DNA from: Phreatobacter stygius
GTDB lineage: Bacteria > Pseudomonadota > Alphaproteobacteria > Rhizobiales > Phreatobacteraceae
Direction: 5' to 3'
Assembly: GCF_005144885.1 (NCBI RefSeq)
Contig: NZ_CP039690.1
Location: 3,175,001-3,239,000, forward strand
Length of the DNA: 64,000 bases
Shown here: positions 52,869 through 64,000 of the stretch, one piece after another
Position numbering within the stretch: the first letter of the stretch is position 1
How the letters are laid out: every line of letters begins with the position of its first letter
Program-made: the position numbers and the translations under genes
The notes under the pieces: generated by a model
What the model saw: the letters and a program-made list of their open reading frames with translations, nothing else
Database searches by the model: none
What the model was told of the DNA's origin: nothing

Positions 52869-52923
52869 GGCCGGTGCGGTCGGATTATCGTGGCGCGGCC
52901 ACCATTCGGCCGCGCGGCCAGAG

Positions 52924-52949
52924 GTAACATCCTTCGCCCGTGCCGCGAA
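52924..52949 (+). promoter_or_regulatory. Second SigF-type promoter, reading rightward
   Basis: On the plus strand GTAACA (52924-52929) and CGAA (52946-52949) also have 16-bp spacing. It would transcribe through the 17-bp repeats toward the MerR gene about 290 bp away. No convincing gene begins within the first 250 bases, so its product is uncertain. The 415-bp gap 52824-53238 otherwise holds only the repeats and a palindrome. Confidence 0.5.
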
Positions 52950-52958
52950 GACCGCGGC

Positions 52959-53004
52959 GCTTGCAATGCGACGCGGCTTGCAATGCGCCGCCGCTTGCAA
53001 TGCG
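52959..53004. repeat. Three direct repeats with 17-bp period in the sigF-merR gap
   Basis: GCTTGCAATGCG occurs perfectly at 52959-52970, 52976-52987 and 52993-53004, with 5-bp spacers. The core TTGCAA is palindromic. The array begins about nine bases after the rightward SigF-type -10, so it would lie in its 5' leader and could be an iteron-like regulator site. Confidence 0.8.
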
Positions 53005-53160
53005 AGATGCAGGGGCCATGATGCCCGCCGGGCCTTGCCGCTGCAGGCCATTCCACTGCGTCGGCGGTTCGGCCAGGGGCCGGCCGGCGACCCCGCCAAG
53101 GCCGCGAACGAGCCGGCCTGACGCAGTCATCGCGTGACCGGTCGCAAGGAAATATGTTGA

Positions 53161-53174
53161 CGTTTACGTAAACG
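53161..53174. promoter_or_regulatory. Palindrome upstream of the MerR gene
   Basis: CGTTTACGTAAACG is a perfect 14-bp palindrome directly after a TTGA(CG) -35-like sequence at 53157. It resembles operators of MerR-type regulators of branched-chain and fatty acid catabolism. It probably gives MerR autoregulation and control of the beta-oxidation genes. Confidence 0.6.
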
Positions 53175-53238
53175 GACGCTAGACCACCGTCGATCGCGGC
53201 AAGACCCTGCCGCCGGTGACGCCCGAGGCCCTTGCAGG

Positions 53239-53730
53239 ATGACGCACCCGCTGATCCTCGATGCCCATGGACGCGGCTCGGCCGCGACGCTCGCCGATCT
53301 CGTGGCCGGCGCCGGCGGCGCATCGCCGACCGCGACGAAGGATTTCCTGACCATCCGCGAAATGACCCGTGAATTCGGCGTCACCGCACGGGCCCTGCGC
53401 TTCTACGAAGAAAAGAACCTGATCGCGCCCGAGCGCAGCGGCCAGGACCGGCTCTATTCGCGCCGTGACCGCGGCCGGCTCCGGCTGGTGCTGATGGGCA
53501 AATGTGTCGGCTTCTCGCTGGAAGAGGTCAAAGCCATGCTCGACCTCTATGACCTCGGCGACGGCGGCGTCACACAGATGAAGGTCGCGCGCGGCAAATA
53601 TCGCGAGCAGGTTGCCCGCCTGCGTAGCCAGAAGCGCGACATCGACACAGCCATCAACGAACTCGAGCGGGCCATCACGGTCATCGACCAGCGGCTCGCC
53701 ACCAAGGGCACCACGCCCGACGGCGACTGA
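53239..53730 (+). CDS. MerR-family regulator of fatty acid/acyl-CoA degradation
   Basis: The 163-residue protein has a 33-residue N-terminal extension, then the MerR helix-turn-helix (FLTIREMTREFGVTARALRFYEEKNLIAPER), followed by SRRDRGRLRLVLMGKCVGFSLEEVKAMLDLYD. A long C-terminal coiled helix (YREQVARLRSQKRDIDTAINELERA) dimerises. No metal-binding Cys cluster is present. It precedes four beta-oxidation genes, so it is LiuR/FadR-like in role, probably sensing an acyl-CoA. Confidence 0.88.
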   Translation: MTHPLILDAHGRGSAATLADLVAGAGGASPTATKDFLTIREMTREFGVTARALRFYEEKNLIAPERSGQDRLYSRRDRGRLRLVLMGKCVGFSLEEVKAMLDLYDLGDGGVTQMKVARGKYREQVARLRSQKRDIDTAINELERAITVIDQRLATKGTTPDGD

Positions 53731-53812
53731 CGTCATGCCGGCCCCGGACGGGCCGGTCGAAGCCAACCTCCCGCGTCGCCATCAAGCGCGGGTGTCTTGA
53801 GGGAGAAGAGCC

Positions 53813-55609
53813 ATGCCGGTCTATAAGGCCCCTGTCGAGGACACGTTGTTCGTTCTGTACGATGTGCTGAACATGGAAAACTACGGCAATCTGCCGGGCT
53901 TTTCCGACGCGCCGCGCGATCTGGTCGAAGCTGTGCTGAACGAAGGCGCCAAGCTCTGCGAAGAGGTGCTGCAGCCGCTCAATGTCGTCGGCGACACCAT
54001 CGGCTGCCATCGCAATGACGACGGCTCGGTCACCACGCCGCCGGGTTTCAAGGCGGCCTATGAGCAATATCGCGAGGGCGGCTGGCTGGCGCTCTCCGCC
54101 GATCCGGACTATGGCGGCCAGGGCCTGCCGGTGGTGCTCAATGCGGCGATCGGCGAATTCCTGTCGTCGTCGAACCTCGCCTGGGCGATGTATCCGGGCC
54201 TGACCCAGGGCGCCATGGCGGCCTTGCATGTCCATGCCAATGACGAGATCAAGCGGACCTACCTGCCCAAGATGGCGTCGGGGGTCTGGACCGGCACGAT
54301 GAACCTGACCGAGCCGCATTGCGGCACCGATCTCGGGCTGTTGCGCACCAAGGCCGTGCCCCAGGGCGACGGCTCCTACAAGATATCAGGCCAGAAGATC
54401 TTCATCTCGGCCGGCGAGCACGACATGTCGGAGAACATCGTGCACCTGGTGCTCGCCCGCATCGAAGGCGCGCCGGCCGGCACCAAGGGCATCTCGCTGT
54501 TCGTCGTGCCGAAATTCCTGCCCGATGCCGACGGCAATGCCGGCAGCCGGAACCCCGTCTCCTGCGGCAAGATCGAGGAGAAGATGGGCATTCACGGCAA
54601 TTCGACCTGTGTCATGAACTATGACGAGGCGACCGGCTGGCTGGTTGGCCAGGAGAACAAGGGCCTGCCGGCCATGTTCGTGATGATGAACGAGGCGCGC
54701 CTGTCGGTCGGCCTGCAGGGCCTGTCGCAATCGGAAGTCGCCTATCAGAACGCCGTCACCTATGCCAAGGATCGCCTGCAGGGCCGCTCGCTGTCGGGCC
54801 CGAAGGCGCCCGACAAGCCGGCCGATCCGATCATCGTGCATCCGGATGTCCGGCGGACGCTGATGACCATGCGCGCGGTCAACGAGGCCGGCCGCGCCCT
54901 GGTGCTGTGGACCGCGCTGCAGGCCGACGTCCATCACCGCTCCGAGGATGCCGCCGAGAAGCAGAAGGCCGATGACCACATGGGCCTGATGACCCCGGTG
55001 GTCAAAGGCGTGCTGACCGATCTCGGCTTCGACAATGCCGTCAAGGCGCAGCAGCTCTATGGCGGCCACGGCTATATCAATGAATGGGGCATGGGCCAGT
55101 TCGTCCGCGATGCCCGCATCACCATGATCTATGAGGGTGCCAACGGCATCCAGGCGCTCGACCTGGTCGGCCGCAAGCTCGGCGCCAATGGCGGCCGGGC
55201 GGTGATGAGCTTCTTCGGCGAGGTTGGCGCCTTCTGCTCGCAGAACAAGGACGACGCGGCGCTGGCCCCCTTCATCGGTTCGTTGTCGAAGGGCCTGAAG
55301 GACCTGCAGGCGGCGACCATGTGGTTCATGCAGAACGCCATGGCCAAGCCGGACAATGCCGGCGCCGGCTCGACGCCCTACATGCATCTCTTCGGCCTGG
55401 TGGCCATGGGTTACATGTGGGCGAAAATGGCCAAGGCGGCCAATCTGAAGCTCGCCAACGGCGCCAATGGCACGGAAGAGCGGATGAACGCCAAGCTTGG
55501 CGTCGCGCGTTTCTTCTTCGAGCAGATGATGCCGGAAACCGCGGCGCATCTCGCCCGCATCACGGCCGGCGCGGATTCGATGATGGCGCTGCCGGCCGAC
55601 GCCTTCTGA
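53813..55609 (+). CDS. Acyl-CoA dehydrogenase with extended C-terminal domain
   Basis: The 598-residue flavoprotein is longer than the usual 380 because of a C-terminal extension, as in FadE5/DmdC-like enzymes. Acyl-CoA dehydrogenase blocks are GTMNLTEPHCGTDLG, KISGQKIFISAGEHDM, QQLYGGHGYINEWGMGQF and RITMIYEGANGIQALDLVGR, the last including the catalytic-Glu region. It likely oxidises medium or long acyl-CoA in the first step of beta-oxidation. It begins 82 bp after merR and ends before a stem-loop. Confidence 0.92.
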   Translation: MPVYKAPVEDTLFVLYDVLNMENYGNLPGFSDAPRDLVEAVLNEGAKLCEEVLQPLNVVGDTIGCHRNDDGSVTTPPGFKAAYEQYREGGWLALSADPDYGGQGLPVVLNAAIGEFLSSSNLAWAMYPGLTQGAMAALHVHANDEIKRTYLPKMASGVWTGTMNLTEPHCGTDLGLLRTKAVPQGDGSYKISGQKIFISAGEHDMSENIVHLVLARIEGAPAGTKGISLFVVPKFLPDADGNAGSRNPVSCGKIEEKMGIHGNSTCVMNYDEATGWLVGQENKGLPAMFVMMNEARLSVGLQGLSQSEVAYQNAVTYAKDRLQGRSLSGPKAPDKPADPIIVHPDVRRTLMTMRAVNEAGRALVLWTALQADVHHRSEDAAEKQKADDHMGLMTPVVKGVLTDLGFDNAVKAQQLYGGHGYINEWGMGQFVRDARITMIYEGANGIQALDLVGRKLGANGGRAVMSFFGEVGAFCSQNKDDAALAPFIGSLSKGLKDLQAATMWFMQNAMAKPDNAGAGSTPYMHLFGLVAMGYMWAKMAKAANLKLANGANGTEERMNAKLGVARFFFEQMMPETAAHLARITAGADSMMALPADAF

Positions 55610-55623
55610 GTCCGGGAAACGGC

Positions 55624-55650
55624 GAGCCCGCCGGTCCGGCGGGCTCTCCC
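55624..55650 (+). terminator. Hairpin between the two acyl-CoA dehydrogenase genes
   Basis: A GAGCCCGCCG-GTC-CGGCGGGCTC stem of 10 bp lies 15 bp after the first dehydrogenase gene. It lacks a clear U-tract, so it may attenuate or stabilise the message rather than fully terminate it. Confidence 0.5.
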
Positions 55651-55744
55651 GAATGACCAATGGAGGGTGTCGCGCATTCGATGGTGTAACAGCACGCTCG
55701 ATCTGCGACAGTCGCCTAAAAAAACGACCCTTGGGAGTTTCGTC

Positions 55745-56902
55745 ATGAGCCCGCTCAACCTGCCGAAGCCGGCCTGGCACACCGAAGAGCACCAGATGCT
55801 CGCGGACAGCGCCAAGGCCTTCCTCGCCAAGGAATTCGTGCCGAATATCGAGCGCTGGACCGAGGCCGGCGTGATGGACCGCGATGCCTGGACCAAGGCT
55901 GGCGAGGCTGGCCTGCTGTCCGCCTCGATCCCCGAGGAATATGGCGGCTCCGGCGGCAATTACGGCCACGAGGCGATCATTGCCCATGAGATCGGTCTGG
56001 CCGGCGCCGACAGTTGGGGCTGGGCGATCCACGGACCGATCGTCGCGCCCTATATTTTCCATTACGGCACCAGCGAGCAGAAGCAGAACTGGCTGACCAA
56101 GATGGCGACCGGCGAACTGATCGCCGCGCTCGCCATGACCGAGCCCGGAGCCGGCTCCGACGTCCAGGGCATCCGCACCAAGGCCGAGCGCTCCGGCAAT
56201 GGCTGGGTGCTGAACGGCTCGAAGACCTTCATCACCAATGGCCAGCACGCCAATATGATCGTGGTGGCGGCCAAGACCGATCCGAGCCAGGGCGCCAAGG
56301 GCGTCTCGCTGTTCGTGGTCGAGACCGACAACGCGCCGGGCTTCCGCCGCGGCCGCAAGCTGAAGAAGCTCGGCCTCGACTGGGCCGACACCTCGGAACT
56401 GTTCTTCGACGACATGAAGCTGCCGGCGGAGGCCTTGCTCGGTTCCGAGCCGAACCAGGGCTTCTACCAGATGATGCAGTCGCTGCCGCAGGAGCGCCTG
56501 ACCATTGCCGGCGCCGCGGTCGCCATGATCGAGCGGGCTCTCGGCCTGACCATCGACTACGTCAAGGAACGCAAGGCTTTCGGCAAGCGCATCATCGACT
56601 TCCAGAACACCCAGTTCGAACTGGCCGACATGAAGACCCAGGCGACCATGGCCAAGGTTTTCTACGAGTACTGCGTCGGCCTGCATATCGAAGGAAAGTG
56701 CGACACCGCCATGGCTTCGATGGCGAAATACAAGCTCTCCGACCTGCAGAACACCATTGTCGACCGTTGCCTCCAGCTGTTCGGCGGCTACGGCTTCATG
56801 GACGAATATCCGATCTCGCGCATGTACCGCGACGCGCGCATCCAGCGCATCTATGGCGGCACCAACGAGATCATGAAGCTGTTGATTTCGCGCACGCTCT
56901 GA
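55745..56902 (+). CDS. Acyl-CoA dehydrogenase
   Basis: The 385-residue enzyme starts at ATG 55745 with GGGAG upstream; the longer ORF back to 55667 is not conserved. It has FAD blocks AMTEPGAGSDVQGIRTKA and SKTFITNGQHANMIVVA, ITIDYVKERKAFGKRI-like DYVKERKAFGKRIIDFQNTQF, and YGGTNEIMKLLISRTL at the end. It is a normal-length acyl-CoA dehydrogenase, differing in substrate length from the larger neighbour. A thiolase gene follows 43 bp later. Confidence 0.94.
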   Translation: MSPLNLPKPAWHTEEHQMLADSAKAFLAKEFVPNIERWTEAGVMDRDAWTKAGEAGLLSASIPEEYGGSGGNYGHEAIIAHEIGLAGADSWGWAIHGPIVAPYIFHYGTSEQKQNWLTKMATGELIAALAMTEPGAGSDVQGIRTKAERSGNGWVLNGSKTFITNGQHANMIVVAAKTDPSQGAKGVSLFVVETDNAPGFRRGRKLKKLGLDWADTSELFFDDMKLPAEALLGSEPNQGFYQMMQSLPQERLTIAGAAVAMIERALGLTIDYVKERKAFGKRIIDFQNTQFELADMKTQATMAKVFYEYCVGLHIEGKCDTAMASMAKYKLSDLQNTIVDRCLQLFGGYGFMDEYPISRMYRDARIQRIYGGTNEIMKLLISRTL

Positions 56903-56945
56903 GGCGTTGCGCGCCTGAAGGTTCGATACGGGAAAGGAACCCGCC

Positions 56946-58157
<1,212 letters not shown>

Positions 58158-58171
58158 GAGGAGACAGGACC

Positions 58172-60379
58172 ATGAACCTCAAGAACTTTACCTGGTCGGT
58201 CGACGCCGACGGCATCGCGCTCCTCACCTGGGACATGAAAGACAAGTCGATGAATGTCATCGACGAGTCGGTCGGCCAGGATCTCAACGCGGCGGTCGAC
58301 GCCGTCGTCGCCGATCCGGCGATCAAGGGCTGCGTCATCACCTCGGCGAAGGACACTTTCTCCGGCGGCGCCGATCTGACCATGCTCGAGCGTTCGGGCA
58401 AGGCCTATGCGGCCAATGTGAAGGCCAAGGGCGAAGAGGCGGCCATGGTCGCCTTCTTCGAAGAGAGCCGGTCGCTGTCGCTGATCCTGCGCAAGCTCGA
58501 GACCTGCGGCAAACCTTTCGTCGCCGCGATCAACGGCATGTGCCTCGGCGGTGCCTTCGAGATCGCGCTGGCGAGCCATGCCCGCATCGCTTCCGACAAT
58601 CCGAAGCTGCGCGTCGGCCTGCCCGAAGTGAAGGTTGGCCTGTTCCCGGGCGCCGGCGGCACCCAGCGCGTGCCGCGCATGACCAATACCCAGGATGCCC
58701 TGCAGATGCTCTTGAAGGGCGACCAGCTGAAGGCCGACCGGGCCAAGGCGCTCGGCCTGATCGACGAGATCGTTCCGGCGGCAAATCTGGTCGAGGCGGC
58801 CAAGGCCCGGCTGAAGGCCGGTGTCGACCCGAAGAAGCCGTGGGACAAGGACAAGTTCCGCCTGCCGTCGGGACCGGTCTATTCGGCCGCCGGCATGATG
58901 ACCTGGCCGCCGGCCAACGCCATCTACCGGCGCGAGACCTATGACAATTTCCCCGGCGCCCGCGCCATCATGCAGGTGGTCTATGAAGGCCTGCAGGTGC
59001 CGATGGATATCGCGCTGCGCATCGAATCGCGGCACTTCGCCCATGTCCTGCGCTCGCCGCAGGCCCATGCGATGATCCGCTCGCTGTTCGTCTCGCTCGG
59101 CGCGCTCGGCAAGGGGCTGCGCCGGCCGCAAGGCGTGCCGCCGGCCAAGCTTGGCACCGTCGGCGTGCTCGGCGCCGGCTTCATGGGCGCCAGCATTGCC
59201 TATGTCACGGCGCTTGCCGGTATGGACGTCGTCCTGCTCGACCGCGACATGGACAGTGCGGAGAAGGGCAAGGCCCATTCCCACAAGCTGGTCACCGACC
59301 AGATCAACAAGGGCCGCTCGACCTCGGCGGCGCGCGAGGCGCTGCTCGCCAAGATCAAGCCGACCGCCGACTATGCCGATCTTAGCCGTTGCGACCTGAT
59401 CGTCGAGGCGGTGTTCGAGGATCCGGCGGTCAAGGCCGACGTGATCAAGAAGGCCGAAGCGGCGATCCGTCCGGATTGCATCTTCGCCTCCAACACCTCG
59501 ACCTTGCCGATATCCGGGCTTGCCAAGAACTCGGTCCGCCCGGACCAGTTCATCGGCATCCACTTCTTCTCGCCGGTCGACAAGATGATGCTGGTCGAGA
59601 CGATCATGGCCGAGAAGACCGGTGACCGGGCGCTCGCCACGGCGCTGGACTACGTCAAGGCGATCCGGAAGACGCCGATCGTGGTCAACGACACCCGCGG
59701 CTTCTACGTCAATCGCTGCGTCGGCAATTACATCAAGGAAGCCCATCTTCTGCTGATGGAAGGCGTGCCGCCGGTCATGATCGACAATCTCGCCAAGCAG
59801 GCGGGCATGCCGGTCGGGCCGCTGACGCTGAACGACGAGGTCGCCATCGATCTCGGCCTGAAGATCCTGAAAGCGACCAAGATCCAGGTCGGCGAGCAGG
59901 CGGTCGACCCGCAGCAGGAAAAGCTCCTGACCTTCCTGGTCGAACAGGAAGGCCGCGTCGGCAAGAAGGCCAAGAAGGGCTTCTACGACTATCCCGACAC
60001 CGGCAAGAAGACGATTTGGCCGGGCCTGAAGGAGTTCGTCGGCCAGCAGATCGCGCCCGAGGACGTCGACCGCCAGGAGGTCATCGACCGCCTGCTGGTG
60101 ACCACCGCCCTCGAAGCCGCGCGCTGCGTCGAAGAGGGTGTCGTCACCGATCCGCGCGAGGCCGATGTCGGCTCCATCCTCGGTTTCGGTTTCGCGCCGT
60201 GGTCGGGCGGCACGCTGTCTTATATCGACATGACCGGCACCAAGGCCTTCGTCGCCAAATGTGACGCGCTGGCCGCCAAGTTCGGCGACCGCTTCACGCC
60301 CAACAAGCTGTTGCGCGAGATGGCGGCGACCGGCGAGACCTTCTACGGCCGCATGGCGCAGAAGAAGGCGGCGGCCTGA
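58172..60379 (+). CDS. fadB: Fatty oxidation complex alpha subunit (enoyl-CoA hydratase/3-hydroxyacyl-CoA dehydrogenase)
   Basis: The 735-residue bifunctional enzyme starts at ATG 58172 after GAGGAG. The N-terminal crotonase domain has the oxyanion loops [10 protein letters not shown] and [11 protein letters not shown], and [13 protein letters not shown] with the catalytic Glu region. The C-terminal dehydrogenase domain begins at the NAD motif [20 protein letters not shown] near residue 330, with the catalytic HFFSPVDKM. It hydrates and oxidises enoyl-CoA. A strong terminator follows 25 bp downstream. Confidence 0.95.
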   Translation: MNLKNFTWSVDADGIALLTWDMKDKSMNVIDESVGQDLNAAVDAVVADPAIKGCVITSAKDTFSGGADLTMLERSGKAYAANVKAKGEEAAMVAFFEESRSLSLILRKLETCGKPFVAAINGMCLGGAFEIALASHARIASDNPKLRVGLPEVKVGLFPGAGGTQRVPRMTNTQDALQMLLKGDQLKADRAKALGLIDEIVPAANLVEAAKARLKAGVDPKKPWDKDKFRLPSGPVYSAAGMMTWPPANAIYRRETYDNFPGARAIMQVVYEGLQVPMDIALRIESRHFAHVLRSPQAHAMIRSLFVSLGALGKGLRRPQGVPPAKLGTVGVLGAGFMGASIAYVTALAGMDVVLLDRDMDSAEKGKAHSHKLVTDQINKGRSTSAAREALLAKIKPTADYADLSRCDLIVEAVFEDPAVKADVIKKAEAAIRPDCIFASNTSTLPISGLAKNSVRPDQFIGIHFFSPVDKMMLVETIMAEKTGDRALATALDYVKAIRKTPIVVNDTRGFYVNRCVGNYIKEAHLLLMEGVPPVMIDNLAKQAGMPVGPLTLNDEVAIDLGLKILKATKIQVGEQAVDPQQEKLLTFLVEQEGRVGKKAKKGFYDYPDTGKKTIWPGLKEFVGQQIAPEDVDRQEVIDRLLVTTALEAARCVEEGVVTDPREADVGSILGFGFAPWSGGTLSYIDMTGTKAFVAKCDALAAKFGDRFTPNKLLREMAATGETFYGRMAQKKAAA

Positions 60380-60404
60380 GGCTCAGCTGCGATTCACCGA
60401 TGCG

Positions 60405-60430
60405 ACGGGCGGCCCTGGGCCGCCCGTTCT
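60405..60430 (+). terminator. Rho-independent terminator after fadB
   Basis: A 10-bp GC-rich stem ACGGGCGGCC / GGCCGCCCGT with a CTG loop is followed by TCTCAT. It separates the beta-oxidation operon from the atp operon. The rest of the 303-bp gap 60380-60682 holds only the putative atp promoter. Confidence 0.7.
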
Positions 60431-60508
60431 CATGTCGGAGCGGCCGAGCCGCGACAGTTTTGCACAGGCCCGGGCTTTTTGGCGCACCGGGTCTGCCCCC
60501 TGCCGCCG

Positions 60509-60537
60509 TTGCACAGGCGAAATACGTGTGCTAACGG
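60509..60537 (+). promoter_or_regulatory. Putative sigma-70 promoter of the atp operon
   Basis: TTGCAC (60509-60514) and TAACGG (60532-60537) have 17-bp spacing about 150 bases upstream of atpH. The match is moderate and the long leader is otherwise featureless. Confidence 0.4.
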
Positions 60538-60682
60538 ACACGCGACTTCGGGGGGCAGGCGCGTCAGTGCATTCTCTCCAGGTCTCAATTTCCCAGTCGA
60601 GCCAAGGGTTTGCGGCTGTCACACGCGAGTGCGGCCGAAGGTCTGAACGAAATGGCTCGACGCCGAGCGCGAGAGACACGCG

Positions 60683-62769
<2,087 letters not shown>

Positions 62770-62779
62770 CCAGGGGCTC

Positions 62780-63232
62780 ATGAGCTACATCACCAACAGC
62801 TTAGGCCCGGGCGAAACGGTCGTGCATGAAGCCACGATCCACTGGATCGCCTATTTCTGGCCGGGGGTGACGGTGCTCGCGGGCCTCGGCGCCGCCATTC
62901 TGCTGCCGCCCTACGGGGCGGTGGTCCTGGCTCTCGGCGCCGTCTGGCTGCTCGGGGCCTGGATCCTGACCCGGTCGACGGAGCTGGCGGTGACGTCGCG
63001 CAAGGTGGTGGCGAAATGGGGGCTTATCGCCCGCTCCACCATCGAACAGCGGCTCGAGAAGGTCGATTCGATTTCGGTCGATCAGACCTTCTGGGGCCGC
63101 ATCCTGAATTTCGGGCACGTGACCATCCACGGCACGGGCATCAACGCCACGCCGATCAAGAGAATTGCTGATCCGCTGACCTTCCGCCGCAAGGTGGAAC
63201 AGGCCATCGAAGCCAGAAGGGACGTCGGCTGA
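62780..63232 (+). CDS. Bacterial PH-domain membrane protein inserted between atpA and atpG
   Basis: The 150-residue protein has two adjacent hydrophobic segments ([19 protein letters not shown] and [17 protein letters not shown]), then a bPH_2 (YdbS-like) domain: [33 protein letters not shown] (in parts), [15 protein letters not shown] and [15 protein letters not shown]. The N-terminus [16 protein letters not shown] is typical of this family. Function is unknown. It starts 10 bp after atpA and its TGA overlaps the atpG ATG by one base, so it is translated with the ATP synthase. Confidence 0.9.
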   Translation: MSYITNSLGPGETVVHEATIHWIAYFWPGVTVLAGLGAAILLPPYGAVVLALGAVWLLGAWILTRSTELAVTSRKVVAKWGLIARSTIEQRLEKVDSISVDQTFWGRILNFGHVTIHGTGINATPIKRIADPLTFRRKVEQAIEARRDVG

Positions 63233-64000
63233 TGCCGAGCTTGAAGGATCTGAGAAACCGCATCGCTTCGGTCAAGGCGACGCAGAAGATCACCAAGGCC
63301 ATGCAGATGGTGGCCGCGGCGAAGCTGAAGCGTGCGCAGAACGCGGCCGAAGCAGCCCGCCCCTATGCCGAGAAGATGGAAACGGTGCTGGCCAACCTCA
63401 CCGGTTCGGTCGCCGGCGCCGACGCGCCGTTGCTGCTGACCGGCACCGGCAAGTCGGACGTGCATCTGCTGGTGGTCTGCACCGCCGAGCGTGGCCTCTG
63501 TGGTGCCTTCAACTCGTCCATCGTGCGTCTCGCCCGTGAAAAGGCCCTGGCGCTGCAGGCCGAAGGCAAGACCGTCAAGTTCCTTTGCGTCGGACGCAAG
63601 GGCCATGACCTGATCCGCCGCCAGTTCGAGAAGCAGATCGTCGGCTTCATCGAATTCCGCGCCATCAAGCAGCTGTCCTACGCCCAGGCCGAACAGGTCG
63701 GCCGCGAGCTTCTGAAGCTGTTCGAGGCGGGCAAGTTCGATGTCGCGACCCTGTTCTTCTCCAAGTTCAAATCGGTGATCTCGCAGATCCCGACCGCCAG
63801 CCAGCTGATCCCGGCCCAGGTGCCGGGCGGTGACGCCGGCGGCGCCAAGACCCCTTATGAGTTCGAGCCCGGCGAGGGCGAGATCCTGGCCGACCTGCTG
63901 CCGCGCAACATCACGGTGCAGATCTTCAAGGCCATCCTGGAAAACGCCGCGTCCGAGCAGGGTGCCCGCATGTCCTCGATGGACAGCGCCACCCGCAACG
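63232..64000 (+). CDS. atpG: ATP synthase F1 subunit gamma, partial at the window edge
   Basis: The gene is open to the end of the window, with about 256 codons present and the last residues at the conserved C-terminal helix ([15 protein letters not shown]). It begins [33 protein letters not shown] (read in parts), the diagnostic N-terminal coiled coil, with [19 protein letters not shown] later. Gamma is the rotor shaft of F1. AtpD and AtpC should follow beyond the window. Confidence 0.96.
   Translation, partial: MPSLKDLRNRIASVKATQKITKAMQMVAAAKLKRAQNAAEAARPYAEKMETVLANLTGSVAGADAPLLLTGTGKSDVHLLVVCTAERGLCGAFNSSIVRLAREKALALQAEGKTVKFLCVGRKGHDLIRRQFEKQIVGFIEFRAIKQLSYAQAEQVGRELLKLFEAGKFDVATLFFSKFKSVISQIPTASQLIPAQVPGGDAGGAKTPYEFEPGEGEILADLLPRNITVQIFKAILENAASEQGARMSSMDSATRN

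Noticed and set aside
52967-53122. A short plus-strand ORF downstream of the rightward SigF-type promoter
   Set aside because: It has no ribosome site, runs through the direct repeats and encodes an Arg/Cys/Ala-rich sequence typical of GC-rich non-coding frames.

Overview
The window is 64 kb of very GC-rich chromosome from an alphaproteobacterium, most likely of the order Hyphomicrobiales (Rhizobiales). The evidence is the chvI-chvG-hprK-EIIA(Man)-HPr block, the dnaX-ybaB-recR block with a small SRP RNA gene just upstream of dnaX, the ubiE-ubiB-coaBC-dut and rpmH-rnpA-yidC-engB neighbourhoods, a CycM-type cytochrome c, a SigF/NrsF pair and an atpHAG operon. I see no prophage, IS transposase, CRISPR array, tRNA or rRNA. 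Most of the window is core genome, with accessory catabolic and uptake clusters set between housekeeping blocks.

Layout: (1) 1-7.2 kb: a leftward operon for a three-subunit molybdenum hydroxylase followed by a LivK/LivH/LivM-type importer, facing a TetR-family gene across two matching palindromic operators. (2) 7.2-11.1 kb: a MITE-like inverted-repeat element, then a GntR regulator with uronate isomerase and fructuronate reductase. (3) 11.1-14.4 kb: recR, ybaB, dnaX and the SRP RNA, all leftward. (4) 14.5-19.4 kb: HIT protein, nudC, a LysR regulator, pheA, kdsB and a membrane-anchored cytochrome c. (5) 19.5-23.5 kb: the ChvI/ChvG two-component system with the regulatory PTS proteins HprK, EIIA(Man) and HPr. 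An unannotated 45-residue membrane microprotein ORF sits exactly between hprK and the EIIA gene. (6) 23.5-33.9 kb: mixed metabolic genes (UPF0114, methyltransferase, aminotransferase, Rrf2, dut, coaBC, amn, ubiB, ubiE, mutM, GST). (7) 34-41 kb: rpmH-rnpA-yidC-engB, a small membrane protein and polA. (8) 41.3-43.2 kb: two tandem paralogous membrane proteins of unknown function. (9) 43.2-50.1 kb: a leftward TetR-controlled operon with a taurine/nitrate-type ABC importer that has two permeases, plus a cyclase-family hydrolase, an FAH-family enzyme and an SMP-30 lactonase. (10) 50.1-53.2 kb: a 23-bp tandem repeat, an AraC regulator, a SnoaL-like protein, and an ECF sigma factor with its NrsF anti-sigma factor and two GTAAC-N16-CGAA promoters. 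(11) 53.2-60.4 kb: a MerR regulator and a four-gene beta-oxidation operon. (12) 60.6-64 kb: the F1 ATP synthase genes atpH-atpA-atpG, with a bacterial PH-domain membrane protein inserted between atpA and atpG.

The best candidates for undescribed biology are the molybdenum hydroxylase/importer unit of unknown substrate, the microprotein in the regulatory PTS operon, the PH-domain protein inside the atp operon, the tandem two-Cys membrane paralogues next to polA, and the dual-permease ABC/hydrolase operon. All functional assignments come from reading sequence motifs and gene order. No database search was possible.
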